This document shows, in pieces, positions 43,840 through 55,883 of a stretch of DNA of 64,000 bases. The position numbers were made by a program, and so were the translations under genes. The DNA lies in contig JBCNJP010000027.1 of the NCBI GenBank assembly GCA_039602395.1, positions 114,802,354-114,866,353 on the forward strand, given 5' to 3'. Under the pieces are notes generated by a model. That model saw only the letters and a list, made by a program, of their open reading frames with translations, made no database searches and was not told the DNA's origin. Origin of the DNA: Deinandra increscens subsp. villosa (taxonomy: Eukaryota > Streptophyta > Magnoliopsida > Asterales > Asteraceae). Position 1 is the stretch's first letter. Each line of letters starts with the position of its first letter.

Positions 43840-44115
43840 TGGGGGCGGCGGCGGGGGGAGGAGGGAGGAGAAGCGAGGGGGAGAGGGCAGGAGGGAGAGA
43901 GGAGGAGGGCGGAGGCAGGCGGCGGGAGGAGGAGGAGGGCGGAGGCAGGCGGCGGGAGGAGGAGGAGGGCGGAGGAGCGCAGGAAGGGGGCTGGGGGTGG
44001 CAGCGGAGGGAGGGAGGAGGCAGGGGAGGCGAAGGGAAGGGCGTAAATTTTTGATGGTTAGGGAGGAGGAGGCAGGGGAGGAGGGAGGAGAAGCGAGGGG
44101 GAGAGGGCAGGAGGG
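43840..44115. repeat. Purine-rich minisatellite
   Basis: Nearly pure purine on plus (GGGAGGAGGAGGGCGGAGGC-type units), including three near-identical ~29-bp copies at 43900-43980 and a second block at 44060-44120 that repeats 43857-43895. Pure-purine strands of this length can adopt triplex or G-quadruplex forms. Confidence 0.8.
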
Positions 44116-44148
44116 AGGGAGTTCGAAAAAGCCACTGATTCAAAAGTT

Positions 44149-44432
44149 ATAATTTTAAAAACTACGCAAATTGTCATTCTAATTTTGATGTTTTTAAAAA
44201 ACACGTAAGTAGATATAGTCCAATATCCTAATCAATACCTGTTGAAAAAGTGGTATATTTTGTAAATTGTTAGTGTTGTCGACTACCGCATTATAAATTG
44301 TCGTTGCGCCCCCATCACACTAACAGAAATGGAAATCACGTTGTAAATTGTCGTCGCTGCCAAACGCGTGAACATACGACAGATAACGCCATATAAACTG
44401 TCGTCGCCGCAACGCGCGGGTATACCCCTAGT
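44149..44432 (+). mobile_element. Possible Helitron 3' end
   Basis: The stretch ends with a short GC hairpin (CCGC-AACGC-GCGG, 44408-44420), then GTATACCC and CTAG (44429-44432) followed by T. CTRR after a hairpin, before T, is the Helitron 3' signature. No 5' TC end or Rep/helicase frame was found; the LINE may have inserted into this element. Confidence 0.35.
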
Positions 44433-46910
44433 GTGTTATAATACACGTTGAGTGAGTTGGAGCCCATGTGACATGTTTACCTTTTATGTCGGTAAACTTG
44501 CAAAGAAGGTACTTGAACTTCCCTTATACGCCAGATACAAAGATGAGGAGTACTTCAATTTGTCACAATGATTTTATACTATTTGAAAGTAGCTTTGAAT
44601 ATAAACTCATTGTATGCATTTAGTTATTCTTTTGCTAGCAAACAGTGGTGACATACTAAAAAAAACTTGATCATGATGTCGAAACATTACCTCTTTCCAC
44701 ATTCTGCTGTTAAAATTATATTGAAAGTTGTTTTTTTCATTCAAAATAAGGTATGTGATATTCTATTGCTTGATTGTTCCAGAAATCAGAGTAACTGTTT
44801 TAGAAAAAGTGAATATAGGATGGTTTGCTACATTTAGACGATCTAGATACAATTCAAGTGCCAGCTATATTAACCTAGCTATATTAACCTAGATCATGGA
44901 TATATATTTTAACTTTATGACTATTAACCTACATTCAAATGCCAAGCTCACGAGTTTTTGTTAAGAAAATAAAGAGGAAGTATCATGTTTGGGAAGAGTG
45001 TATAACTTTGCAGGAACTTAAGGAATTTTAAGTATATATTTGTTAGTCTTTCTTATGTGACATTAAATTGTTAAATTGTTGATGCTATCTTTTTAAATTA
45101 TTAAAATTTACTTCTCTTTATTGCTCCTTATTTAGGTCCTCTAGAAATGGAATCATCCTAATATCATAAAGCCGAAGGAAATTGTGAGGGAGAACAATGA
45201 ATTGTTCTTCATATTCAAACACATGGTACTTTATTTTTTTCATATAATATATCTTGCTTCAGGCCACTTAATCAATAGATTATATTTCCATAATTAGTAT
45301 TGGATTCAAATATAAAATCATGTGAATATGCTGTTAATGGGTGATGATATTTGTTAGTAACATGTGGGATAACTTAAGAAATTAGTTTCATTAGTTTCAT
45401 TCAGTTTTAGAATTATAGTTTGATGTTATATGAATTAGCATTATAAACTTATAACAGATCTTTATTCAAAAGAAAGAAATTTTATAGCTAGTGTTATATG
45501 GGTGTCGTTTCATTGTATTGGAAATAAAGGTGTGCATCCTTATATGTAATTGCAGGTGTCCTAAATGATCATATTATCAAAGGGCTCGATAAATGTTACA
45601 TAATTATGTCTATTTGATTAATTGTATTTTGAACTACACAGGTTTGAAATGTAAAGTTTAGAGGAGCTTCTTGGTTTGAACAAATTGCCATACGCAATAT
45701 TGATCAAGGGAAAATGGATTGGGTCTTACTGGATCAAGGGAAACACGTACGAATACCTTACTACAACAATCACTATCATCAATGATTGATCACTCTCAAT
45801 ACTCTTCCACAAACGGACATTGAGGTAAACAGAAACATAAGGAATAGAATCACGGCCCGCAGCGATGCCTCTCACCCCACAGTTTTTGTGATTTAGAACC
45901 AAATTTGTCAACGGTTGTAGTAATATAAAAGACTTATACTTGCATGTGCACATACTTCTGTGATTTATATGCATACATAGAAATAAATGTTTGTGCATAG
46001 ATCATCATCCCTCATTTGTATCATAGTTATTTGAATATCTCTTATTGAATCACCCTAAAGTTATTTGCATTTCATTATGAAATTTCTTAGATAAATAGTA
46101 ATATCTTTATATGTGTTATGTCACTAATCTGTAATCGAACACGTAGGCGCAAAAAAGAGGATGCCAAAAGGATAAAAGAAAAGGCCGAACAGAAAGATGC
46201 CTCAAGGGACATGGCATCTTTTTGCTCAAGAAGAGCATGAAGCCCGTAAATAAAAACCTCTTCAATAGATAATTTTGGATAACAGAAATGGACAAACTTA
46301 GAAGGAAGCTGCAGTGTGTTTTAGGTCTCAACTTTATTTTGACAGGTTCTTACGAGTAACTAAAAACACACTAATAGGATTGCATTTTTGACTTATGTAA
46401 TGTCATGGTGATAAAAATATCTACTTTATGTAATGGTTTTCACCTTATGTAATGCTATGGTCACATTTTACATATCCAACCATTGATGAAAATATACTTT
46501 TTACCAATCAGTAATGTTATTACATTTTATTGGCTCTTTAGCTTTATGTATTATTCAATTTAATTTTTTTCTTTTTAATTTATGTATTATCAGGCTTCGG
46601 GTATTTACCTGGGTCACTGACTAGTATGGAAATATGGTGACAGTTTTACAATTCCTCAGGATCTTTTGCAAAGGTGCTTGTCTAACCTTTCCACAAATAA
46701 TTTCCTGTCAAATATGAATAGATAAAAAGCAAATTAAATACATTTAATAACAGCAATCCAATAACCAAAGTCATTTCTAAGATCTCAAAGCTTCTAACCT
46801 AGCACCTCCAAATTCAAATTTGCCTCGGGAACTTTTGAGTTTTATAAATAATTAGCATCTTAAATACAAAAGAGAAGTATTTTGATACAGGTGATTACAT
46901 TTTTTTCTTA
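44433..46910. other. AT-rich sequence, nothing recognised
   Basis: Short frames only, no domain, no terminal repeats recognised. Confidence 0.5.
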
Positions 46911-47754
46911 GGCGTCGTTTGTTTTTCAGAAAAACTTCTGAATTTCCTCTTAACTCTGATTCGGTCAGAGGTTTTAAGAGTTTTAGATGTTTGTTTTTTG
47001 TTCAGATCCAGAGGTTCAAACCTTTTAAAAACATCAGATTCGGTCAGAGGTTTACAAACCTCTAATTTCTTCTTAAAATCTTCAAGTTTTATTCATAACG
47101 ATCGGACCAGAAATACGAGCAAACAGATGGAGACGTAGTGAAAGTCAGAAGAAAAATAAACTTCAATGACGCCAGATCTAGAAACGTTGTTGTTGCCGGC
47201 AGTGGCAAGCGCCGGTGGCCTCTTAGCAGTACGAATTTAGGTTGTTAAGAACTGAAAATGATGATCATTTCAAATATATTTACACATACCTTTGAGATTA
47301 GATCTATTTAGAACTTATTATTGAAATGATTGAAGCAAATCGGAGGGAGAGGAGAGGTGTTGTAGATAAACAGCATGCCGGCGGCTTATGAGCATAGAAA
47401 AGAAGATGTTGTATATATGTTTAGGGTTTTAAAATGTTTCTATTACACCCCAAGTATTTTACTAATGTTATTATTAATCCCTTTCTTTTCTAGTTAATAA
47501 TATCGAGACATCCACCTAATTCATTAACATCAATTATTATTATTATTATTTATATTAAGATATATTTACATTATTAATGACGTTTAGTAATATTTTTATA
47601 AAAATAATCAAACAGACGTTTATTAATATTCAGATGTTTTACAAAAAACAAACAGCTTTAATGATTCAGATTTAAGACATATGAACCACCTCTTAACATT
47701 CAGATGTGGTATTCAGATTCAGACATAAATTTCTAACAGAAAACAAACGGGGCC
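46911..47754. mobile_element. Harbinger/PIF-like MITE (844 bp)
   Basis: Imperfect inverted ends: GGCGTCGTTTGTTTTTCAG on the left, and GGCCCCGTTTGTTTTCTG as the reverse complement of the right. Flanked by TTA at 46908-46910 and 47755-47757. A 3-bp TTA duplication fits PIF/Harbinger. Subterminal TCAGAGG/ATTCAGAT motifs repeat in inverted orientation. No transposase. Confidence 0.6.
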
Positions 47755-50700
47755 TTAATAAAGCAATCAATGAAGTTTTTTTGTTGGATGAATTTTGACT
47801 TGCTTGAACTGTTTTCTTAGCCAATCTTTTAAGTCAGCTCAATTCAACATTTCCGAATAGGCAACAGGAAGAACATAATAAAAATTTAATAAGCATAGAA
47901 AACGTACCGTAGTCCAAAACTCCAAATACGTTTTATATGATTAGTCCAAATAAGTTTTCTTGTGGCAAGTGTTAAAATTTCAAGTGAGTTGGTAAAGTGA
48001 CATGGGGTCAGTCAATGTTTCCTATAGATTAGTCACTATTAGATTGTATAAATATCAAAAAAGGTTTCATGGGTGACACCAATGAGGACCACCAACGTTT
48101 GTCCTTACAAAAGAATAGCAACAACTTAGAAAGAGTATATTGAAGGCTATAGACGAATCACGCGACATACTAATGATAACATACACTAAATTAGTCAAGC
48201 ATAATACGACACTAAAATCTAACTACACATACAAAAAAAAAATAGTAGGGCAGTTTAACACACAAAGGTTATGTGCTTACAAAGAAGAGGGTGAAGCCAT
48301 CAAAAACAATCATGATACAATGCACCTGGAAAATAAATTATGCATATCATTCATAGTCTACATACTTGCTTCAAATATCTATAATCAGCAAATTCATAAT
48401 GTCCATTGCGAATGTAATTTAATTACAAAATGGAATATCAACATAATAGTAAGTACACTTGAGTACCAAGAAATACAATCCCTTGTTTCCAATAATGTCA
48501 TATTATTGTTTCAAGTTCTGGATTTGTGGTCATTAAAGTTCTTAGATCAAGATACCACCGAGGCATTTGTGTGATGGGTCAGCTGACACACACACGATGT
48601 ACGATATAAACTATCAAGGATTGTTATGAAGCATCTAGTGATATCGGACATGAGACAGGTGTAAACTCGGCATGTAATGTGAAAAGAACGTAAGAATATA
48701 TATGCATCCTACATGGTGCGCGTGTACCCTGACCCATATAAACAAATGCTATATTCAATTTCCCAGAATGACCTTTGCATTTAATTTAAAGGGGCATTTG
48801 CATATATCCCCCTCTATACTTTGAAAATTACATATATCCCCAAATCATGCTTAAAGAACATTCTACATTATGCATTGAGAACTTGTATGTTGGGGAAATA
48901 TGCAATTTTTTTCCAAAGCAGGGAGATATAGACAATTTATGCAATTTCCCTCTAATTTAAAATAAATAAAATAACAATCCAGCAGTAGCAAAAAAAAAAA
49001 CAGAACAGAGAAACATGTGGTGACTGCAAGAGAATAAAGATCCCCATTGAAAAGCCAATAAAATAGATTCAATAGACCATAAAACCTGCAATATAAAGAC
49101 CAGAGTTGTTTAACAGGTCAAACTGGGTACAAATTAAGATGGGTGATTGGTGCAAGTCAAAACGGTTACGGGCAGGTCAACCAAAAATACTTTGTAAGAG
49201 TTTTTTTTTGTAAGTCACTAGAGTGTCAATGTAATCACAACTATAATATTCCAATATTTTCTCCTCATTTCCTGACAGTTCTAATTTCTGTAACTTGTTT
49301 GAAATTATATATCAGACATTTTTAAAGAGCTTGATTTGAATAATGTAGGTAAAAATTCAGATATTGATAAACCTGATGGTTGGTGATGATGATGTGGGTT
49401 TGCCTGCAACAAAGCACCAATATTTAAAAATAATATGTTTGCATAGTGACCACATCTAACTGTTGCAACGCCTACTGACATACTACTGCATAAAACGCTC
49501 ACCTGCACACTCATTACATTTCAACAAAACTAGTTAGTATATGCATATAACTAACACATCAAAGATGAATCATAAAAATGAAATTTTGGTGATAAAACTA
49601 TAAGATATTAATAGGTACAGATCTCCACTATAAAAAAGTATTATTAAAAAAAGATTTAGTACACCTTTATTAAAGTGAAATTTTTTGATGTTTCAAACTG
49701 ACATTTTCTTTTATGTTTCGAACTTTCAATTGGCAATAGGCCAAGATTTTTGACACAAATTGACAAATATATATTCAGTTATTTAAATAAGTAGGAGTGA
49801 TAATAGAATAAAGATTTTGACTTCAAATATATTCATGATTATAATAATGAAAACAAATATAACCAGAAAAAATAAATAAATAAAAGGTCGGCTAACAAAA
49901 AAGTGTGAAATCATGTTAAAATACCGTTTCAAATACTGAAATACTAAATTAGTCCTAATAATGGACCAAACGGCATTCTCAATCAGCTAACATGCCTAGT
50001 TCGTTTAACATGCAAGAAGAAAACACAATCATATATTTACATATTGCATCATTTGTCTGTGCCTCCCCTGTACTCCGAACTCCGAAGACTAATGAACACA
50101 CACCTATAATCAAATAGAAATGCTCATGGAGTACACAAGAACCACAGGTAACAAAAGCAAAAAAAAAAAAAAGAAAAAAAAAACTCTAGAGCATTAAACT
50201 AAATCATGTAGTAAACCTGTAAAAGAAAGTAAGGTTAATAATAAGCTCTGCACATGATCAATGTATTTTCCAAATTTGAGATGAAGATTAATATAGAAGG
50301 GTCTTATGTTTTCATTGATAAAGAAGCAAAGGATATTAAAAAGTATGCTAGATAACATATTTATGTAAAAAATTCAACCACCAACATTTGTCATATTTAT
50401 TTATGTTCAACTTTTGTAATGGTTAACATGGCCACCTGTACTACATTGAGCCCGTAATATATAAAAAATTTGGGGTATCTTTTTTAGGAGAGACATACTT
50501 GTCCATTCACCAGGGGCGGATCTAGCAAGGGAAAGCGGGTAGACTGTGCTACTAGTTATTGAGCTCATGAAGTGTAAAAGAATTTGGGTCACTGTGTTTT
50601 TTTTAAATGCATACCATGCTGCTTTATAGTCTGCATCGACTTAGTCATGATCAAATTTTAAAACTTGTAGGTTGTGAAGACTGCAACAAAACTGTCTAAC

Positions 50701-51867
50701 CGTCCATAACACACTAACATTCTTGTTCTGGCTAATTACATGATTCTTGGTAATCACAATAAGCACTTTGATAAAAACATAATTGCAAAAAAAAAAAAAA
50801 AAAACAAAAAAAAAACTCTAAATTTGTTACAATAGTTAGCTATTTATTTATTTGAGAATTATTGTTTATATCTTTAATAGTTTATGTGATTCTGATCATA
50901 AGTATCACAATATAGTTAGCTATTTATTTATCTGAGAAAGATTGGTGTACATTAATATGCACTATTAAAATTTAACCGAAAAGTAACTAAGCTATAGGCT
51001 TATAATTAGCATGGTTGTAACCCGTTTGACCTCCCCCCCCCCCCCCCCCCCCTAGATTCACTCAACCCATTTGACTCGTTATAGAAACATAACCAACATG
51101 ACCCATTTTTTTATATGTTTAGCATAGTTTGAACTTTCAACCCCTTTGACCCTTAAAGATCAAAGCATAACCCAGGGTCCCATACCAATACGTATATAAA
51201 CAAGCCAAAATTATCACATCTAGTAGTGCTATGTCAAATACATCCTAACTTTGTTGCTTATTAAATCGTTGAAGAACCTAGCAACTTCCATCTTTCCTGG
51301 TGGTATCCTAATGCCTACAAATATAAGCTACTCATTACTACATAATATATTAATAACCATAAGATGTAAGGTATAATGAGCAAAATGACGATCAATAACC
51401 ATAGTGTTGTTCTAGTATTCCTGCAAATCTTGAGTTGTATTTATTAAAATGTAGAACTAATTAGTAGTAAAACGTAGAACTAATTAGAGTAGTAAAACGC
51501 AAAACACAGCTATGTAATCATAAGTCAAATTAGGCATGATTAGGAGTCTTATAATCCATTTAGGATGTCCTAAGTCATCACACACTTAATCGAGTCACAA
51601 ATCGTTGGTGATTTGCTCAAAGTCGATACGTACGCTAAAACCGACCAAAATATGTAATTTGACCTAATTTATGCATCGTTATGAGTTATGAGACGTATTG
51701 ATAGTTGTTTGGAGTGGATTGAATGTGGTTAACATGATGGAATGATGAATTGGGGGATTTGGGTGGAAACGGGACTCAAAAACATCGAAAAACGGCAAAA
51801 CGAGCACGCGAAACAAGGAATCGGGCAAAGGAACTTCCGGGGAACCTCTAGGCGTGTCGCCTAGAGC
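47755..51867. other. AT-rich intergenic stretch
   Basis: No gene supported. The longest frame (48140-48574, 144 codons) has no recognisable domain and a composition like its surroundings. CAGGGGCGGATCTAG at 50512 resembles a hAT terminus, but no partner was found. A 20-base C run lies at 51033-51052. GGTCAAA(C/A)NGGG-like motifs at 49113-49180 and CCCGTTTGACC at 51021 are typical of old plant MITE debris. A-runs occur at 50161, 50180 and 50788. Confidence 0.5.
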
Positions 51868-53964
51868 ATTCCCATGCCCTAAGCGATATGCTTGGGAAGG
51901 GTGTTCCAGTAAAACCATAGAACTCCTCTATAATTACCTCATTATGTCCCCATGCTCCTCATATCAAGCCCCACTCTTCTCCTACAACCCCTAAACGCCT
52001 AGAAACCCTAGACCCACCATTATTGGAGCTTCTAAGGCTAAAGTTTGAGGCTTTCAAGGTTATATTTGTGTCAGTGTTCATCCTTTCGGTATGTATTCTC
52101 GTAGCTATGTTTCTATCTTCTCAAATCTATGTTTCTCTTTGTCAAGATTTGAACTTTATGCTAAATTAAGTTAGATTAATGCCATGCATGATGTATGATG
52201 ATAGATCCATGGTTTATTTGATCAAAGATTGCAACTTTGTGATGTATTAGGACTAGATCTATGACATGCATGTTCATACTTGCTAAATCCATGAGATTCA
52301 TGATCAAGATTGCATTTTTATGAAGGATTAGTGTTAGATCTATATCAAGCATGTCGAATATTGTTAGATTTCTATAATATATGATCAAGATTGCAACTTT
52401 ATTATGTTTTGTTATGAGCTCTACATACAACATGAAGATTAAGCCTAGATCTATGTGATTCATGATCAAGATTGTATTTTTATGCTAGATTAGGGTTAGA
52501 TCTATGTCATGCATGTTGGATATTGATAGATCTATGTGATTCATGATCAAGATTGCAACTTTATTCTAGACTAAGGTTAGATCTATGTCATGCATGTGGA
52601 ATATTGATAGATTTATATGATTCATGATTCAAGATTTCATATTTATGTTGAATTAGGGATATAATCCATGTCATGCATGTTGATATTGATAGATCTATGT
52701 GATTCATGATCTAGATTGCAACTTTATGCTAGATTAAGGTTAGATCAATGTCATGCATGTGGAATATTGATTGATTTATATGATTCAAGATTCAAGATTT
52801 TATCTTTATGTTGAATTAGGGATAGAATCCATGTCATGCATGTTGATATTGATAGATCTATGTGATGCAGCATCAAGATTGAATCTTTATGTGGTAATAT
52901 GATAACATCTATGACACACATGTATCTTGATGTTAGATCTAGGATCTCTCATGATGAAATTGTATGAAAGATTATGCACGTGGTGATATAGCTATGTTGT
53001 TGACCTAAATTGACTTTCATGATAAATATGTATAACTCTAGGATACTATGTTTGCGTCCTTAGCTTAGGATTCACCTCATAAACGTACGTATCATCATTA
53101 CCAACATGTGATGAGTCGATTTTATCACTGTGTGTCATAAAGTGAAATCCTTTATTCACTTATTCTCTATCATCCTCTAGTTGTCAAGGTTGTTCTCGGG
53201 GTCTAGCTATCTTATTAGTCGGTGTCTTTGTCAATCAGTGTCTCCATTGCCAGGTGAGTATTCATAGCCACTTTTCTTTTATCGTTTTGGGGTGCAACAT
53301 GTACATCGTATCAATCTTAATTATCTATTTCATTACTTTCAAATTCCATGCGAACTCTATGATTGTTATGAGTGTTCTAGTATGTTGAACTTGTGTGGAT
53401 TATTATAATTTGTGGATGGAATCTATTTCAAGGTCAATTTCAATATCAATTTCAAGGCGTAATTATTAACACTAAAAAGACCGGGGTTACAATAATAGAT
53501 CTATTGGTTTGGTAGCCCACCTAACTTGACCGGTAATTGGCGTTGGGTGATTGGAAGCCTTATTTGTCAAGGGTTCGATTACGCCACCTTATGTGTACCA
53601 TATCAATACTTGTTTATCATATCAGAATATCATGTGACTCATAGATCGCATATTAATTTATCATACTATATCAAACCTATGTTTACTCACCAACTATTCG
53701 TAGTTGACCTTAATATTGTACATGTTGTAGGTTTGTTGCAAGATGATGATTCCATGATGACGACACCTTAGGATGCATGCGGACTTAGTGAGACCTAATC
53801 ATAAAGAGTTAATGTGATAGTTTCATTGTACTATAACAAAGGAATTATGTATTATATGTGTTATTTGAAATGGGATAATTAAGAATTTCGCAATATTCAT
53901 TGTGTTGTGTGCAACTGGACAATCACGCGCCCCGACGTATTCCGCCGTCGATCAGGGTGTTACA
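51868..53964 (+). mobile_element. 5' LTR of gypsy element D (conserved part)
   Basis: Aligned with 58658-60657 from TAGAGCATTCCCATGCCC to GGTGTTACA, then the PBS. Upstream of 51868 the two LTRs do not match, so the 5' limit of this LTR is not established. An ~80-bp repeat array lies at 52230-52880. Confidence 0.75.
52230..52880. repeat. ~80-bp tandem repeats in the D LTR
   Basis: Diverged units of the type TCTATGTGATTCATGATCAAGATTGCAACTTTATG...GTCATGCATGTTG recur roughly every 75-90 bp, about seven to eight times. The same array is at 59040-59650 in the second LTR. Confidence 0.8.
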
Positions 53965-53967
53965 GAT

Positions 53968-53980
53968 TGGTATCAGAGCC
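53968..53980 (+). other. Primer-binding site of D
   Basis: TGGTATCAGAGCC, three bases after the LTR end TGTTACA. A second copy follows the other LTR at 60661-60673. Confidence 0.85.
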
Positions 53981-54666
53981 ACGGCTGTAGGGATCTAGGT
54001 TATTAGAACCAGCTTGACCTAGACTTATGCCTTAGGTGTCCTGCATGAGTGCCTCATGCATAGCATGCCTATATGATTTATATGTCCTATATTTGCTTCT
54101 TAATTATGCCTATTTCAAATTGCTACCCTCGTCGATCCGCACACACTTATACACAAATCACTTGAGGCTTCCTAGCCTCCTTCCTTAGTTATGGTGCCTT
54201 ACGTACCATCTAGGAGAACTAGTTTCCTATTTTTATGATCTCGTCAAAGGTGGGATCTTGGTGATTGATGTGTAGTAACTGGTGTGGAAGCACAGTAGTC
54301 GGGGTCCCTTACTAGAAAAGCGTTGCATACTAATTCGAATTGACGGATCTGGACGCTCACCAAGGACACCCCGATGAAAGTCCCGAAACCTATTAGGCCA
54401 AAGCACGTCAATTACTTGAACTTACCCTGATTAGTTACCGGTTCTAGTTTCCCAATTGGGAGATGAAGACCACTCTGTTATGTTTTGCTAAAATCATTCG
54501 ATTTCGCTATTTTGCTTGCAATGAATCTTGCTGATTAGGATGCTCTATGTCACATCACTACACGATTCACTAATACACGCGGTTTCCAATTGGTTTCATA
54601 CGCCCTAAATTGATTATCGATCACATCCAATCTTGTGTTTCACGATTATCTGCCTTATTTCTTAGA

Positions 54667-55883
54667 ATGTCGACTCGTCACAATGGTCATCGTAAGGGTG
54701 ATAGCGGCCGCAAAATGGCCTCGGTGATTGCCAAACAGATGGCAGAGGTCATTCCCAACATGATGGTACAAATTCAGCAAGGTCTGAATGCTAACCCAGT
54801 CAACAATGTTGCTGCTACCACTTAGTCTCTCAAGCATTTCAATTCATGTAACCCTCCTCGATTCAAGGGAACTGAAGGCCCTATCGGTTTGCTCCAATGG
54901 TTCGAAGGGATGGAAAACACCTTTGTTAACAGCTGTCCTGACGCGCTCAACGTTCCCCGTGCCACTAGTACTTTAACTGAGAAAGCCCTTACCTGGTGGA
55001 ATGCCGAGAAAAGGATTCGTGGGGAAGATGAAGCTCTAGCCTGAACTTGGTCCCAACACAAGAATCTGCTTCGGGAGAAGTATTGCCCTCGTAGCAAAAT
55101 AAAGAAACTTGAAGACGAATTCCGGGAGTTGAAGCAATTTAGTGGTGAAAATCAAGAGTACACTTACCATTTCTATGAACTGAAAATTTTGGTGCCTGAT
55201 GTTGTCACCCCTGAGATCCGAGCTATTGAAAGGTACATTGGTGGACTTCCTTTGGCTATCCGTGTTTCTATCTTTGCGAGTAGCCCTGAGACTCTCGCAG
55301 ATACACCCCGTCTTGCTACTCGTCTGATAGATAACCATGTGAGGGATGGTGATCTGAAAAGAAGGAGTTCTAAAAAGGAATCTGTGACTGAAAGACTGTA
55401 GCTATCACTAAAAAAGAGACTAAAGTAGAACCCTCCTCTAACAAAAAGAAACGAAAGGGTAAGAATTTTGTAGTAACCGCCACTCCTGCAGCTCTAGCAG
55501 CACCTATTGTCGTTGCTCCTCCCATGGCTCAGTGGACTCCCGCCGCACCAGCTGCTAAGAAGCCCTACACTGGCCCCTATCCTATGTGTAACCAATGTGC
55601 TCGTCACCACCCCACTCATACCCCTTTCTGGAAATGCAACAATTATGGTCGCCTTGGTCACCGTACGAATGTTTGTCGCCATCCTATTCAAGCTCAACCA
55701 TTGCATGCTCAACCCATGGTCCAACAGCCTGCCCAGCCTCTGATTGCTCAAGCCCCGAATGTTCAAGTGAAAGTTCGTGCCTGTTATCACTGTGGATCTC
55801 CTGGACATCTCCGCAATGCATGCCCAAGACTTGTGATTGTCAACCCTCCTGCCAACAATGCCAACCATGGTGCACCAGCTTGA
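54667..55883 (+). pseudogene. Gypsy Gag, element D, two stops and one frameshift
   Basis: ATG at 54667 starts a frame interrupted by TAG (54823-54825) and TGA (55042-55044) and shifted between about 55386 and 55430, then readable to 55883. It carries the Ty3/gypsy retrotrans-gag domain (PPRFKGTEGPIGLLQWFEGM, LTWWN, then REKYCPRSKIKKLEDEFREL, IERYIGGLPLAIR), a basic linker, and two knuckles, CNNYGRLGHRTNVC (first knuckle with Cys replaced by Tyr) and CYHCGSPGHLRNAC. Gag would assemble particles; this copy cannot make it. Element C holds the closest relative. Confidence 0.85.

Larger units (their letters stand above)
40130..44138 (-). mobile_element. Full-length non-LTR retrotransposon (LINE), ~4.0 kb
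   Basis: Minus-strand element with a GC-rich 5' leader, one long frame of RT type and an A-rich 3' end (T-runs on plus at 40128-40167). It is flanked by TTCAAAAGTT at 40120-40129 and 44139-44148, a candidate 10-bp duplication (8 bp unambiguous, since the left copy runs into the T-tract). One ORF with a C-terminal nuclease-like domain is the architecture of RLE-type LINEs, not the L1/RTE types usual in plants. Confidence 0.75.
43403..44138 (-). other. GC-rich 5' leader of the LINE
   Basis: About 735 bp before the ORF. Reading the minus strand it starts TCAGTGGC after the duplication, then a CT-rich minisatellite, then the CTGGTCCGCC array. All plus- and minus-strand frames here are Arg/Gly/Pro-rich low complexity and are not treated as genes. 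Confidence 0.65.

Noticed and set aside
43442..44152. 236-codon Gly/Arg/Pro-rich frame on plus and its overlaps
   Set aside because: Low-complexity translation of the LINE leader repeats, on the strand opposite to the LINE.
48140..48574. 144-codon frame as a gene
   Set aside because: No domain, no homologous copy in the window, codon use like random AT-rich DNA; not enough support.
50500..51060. hAT element from CAGGGGCGGATCTAG to the C-run at 51033
   Set aside because: No inverted partner of the end and no 8-bp duplication could be found.
52176..52469. 97-codon minus frame also present at 58968-59261
   Set aside because: Identical because both lie in the duplicated D LTR repeat array; no coding evidence.
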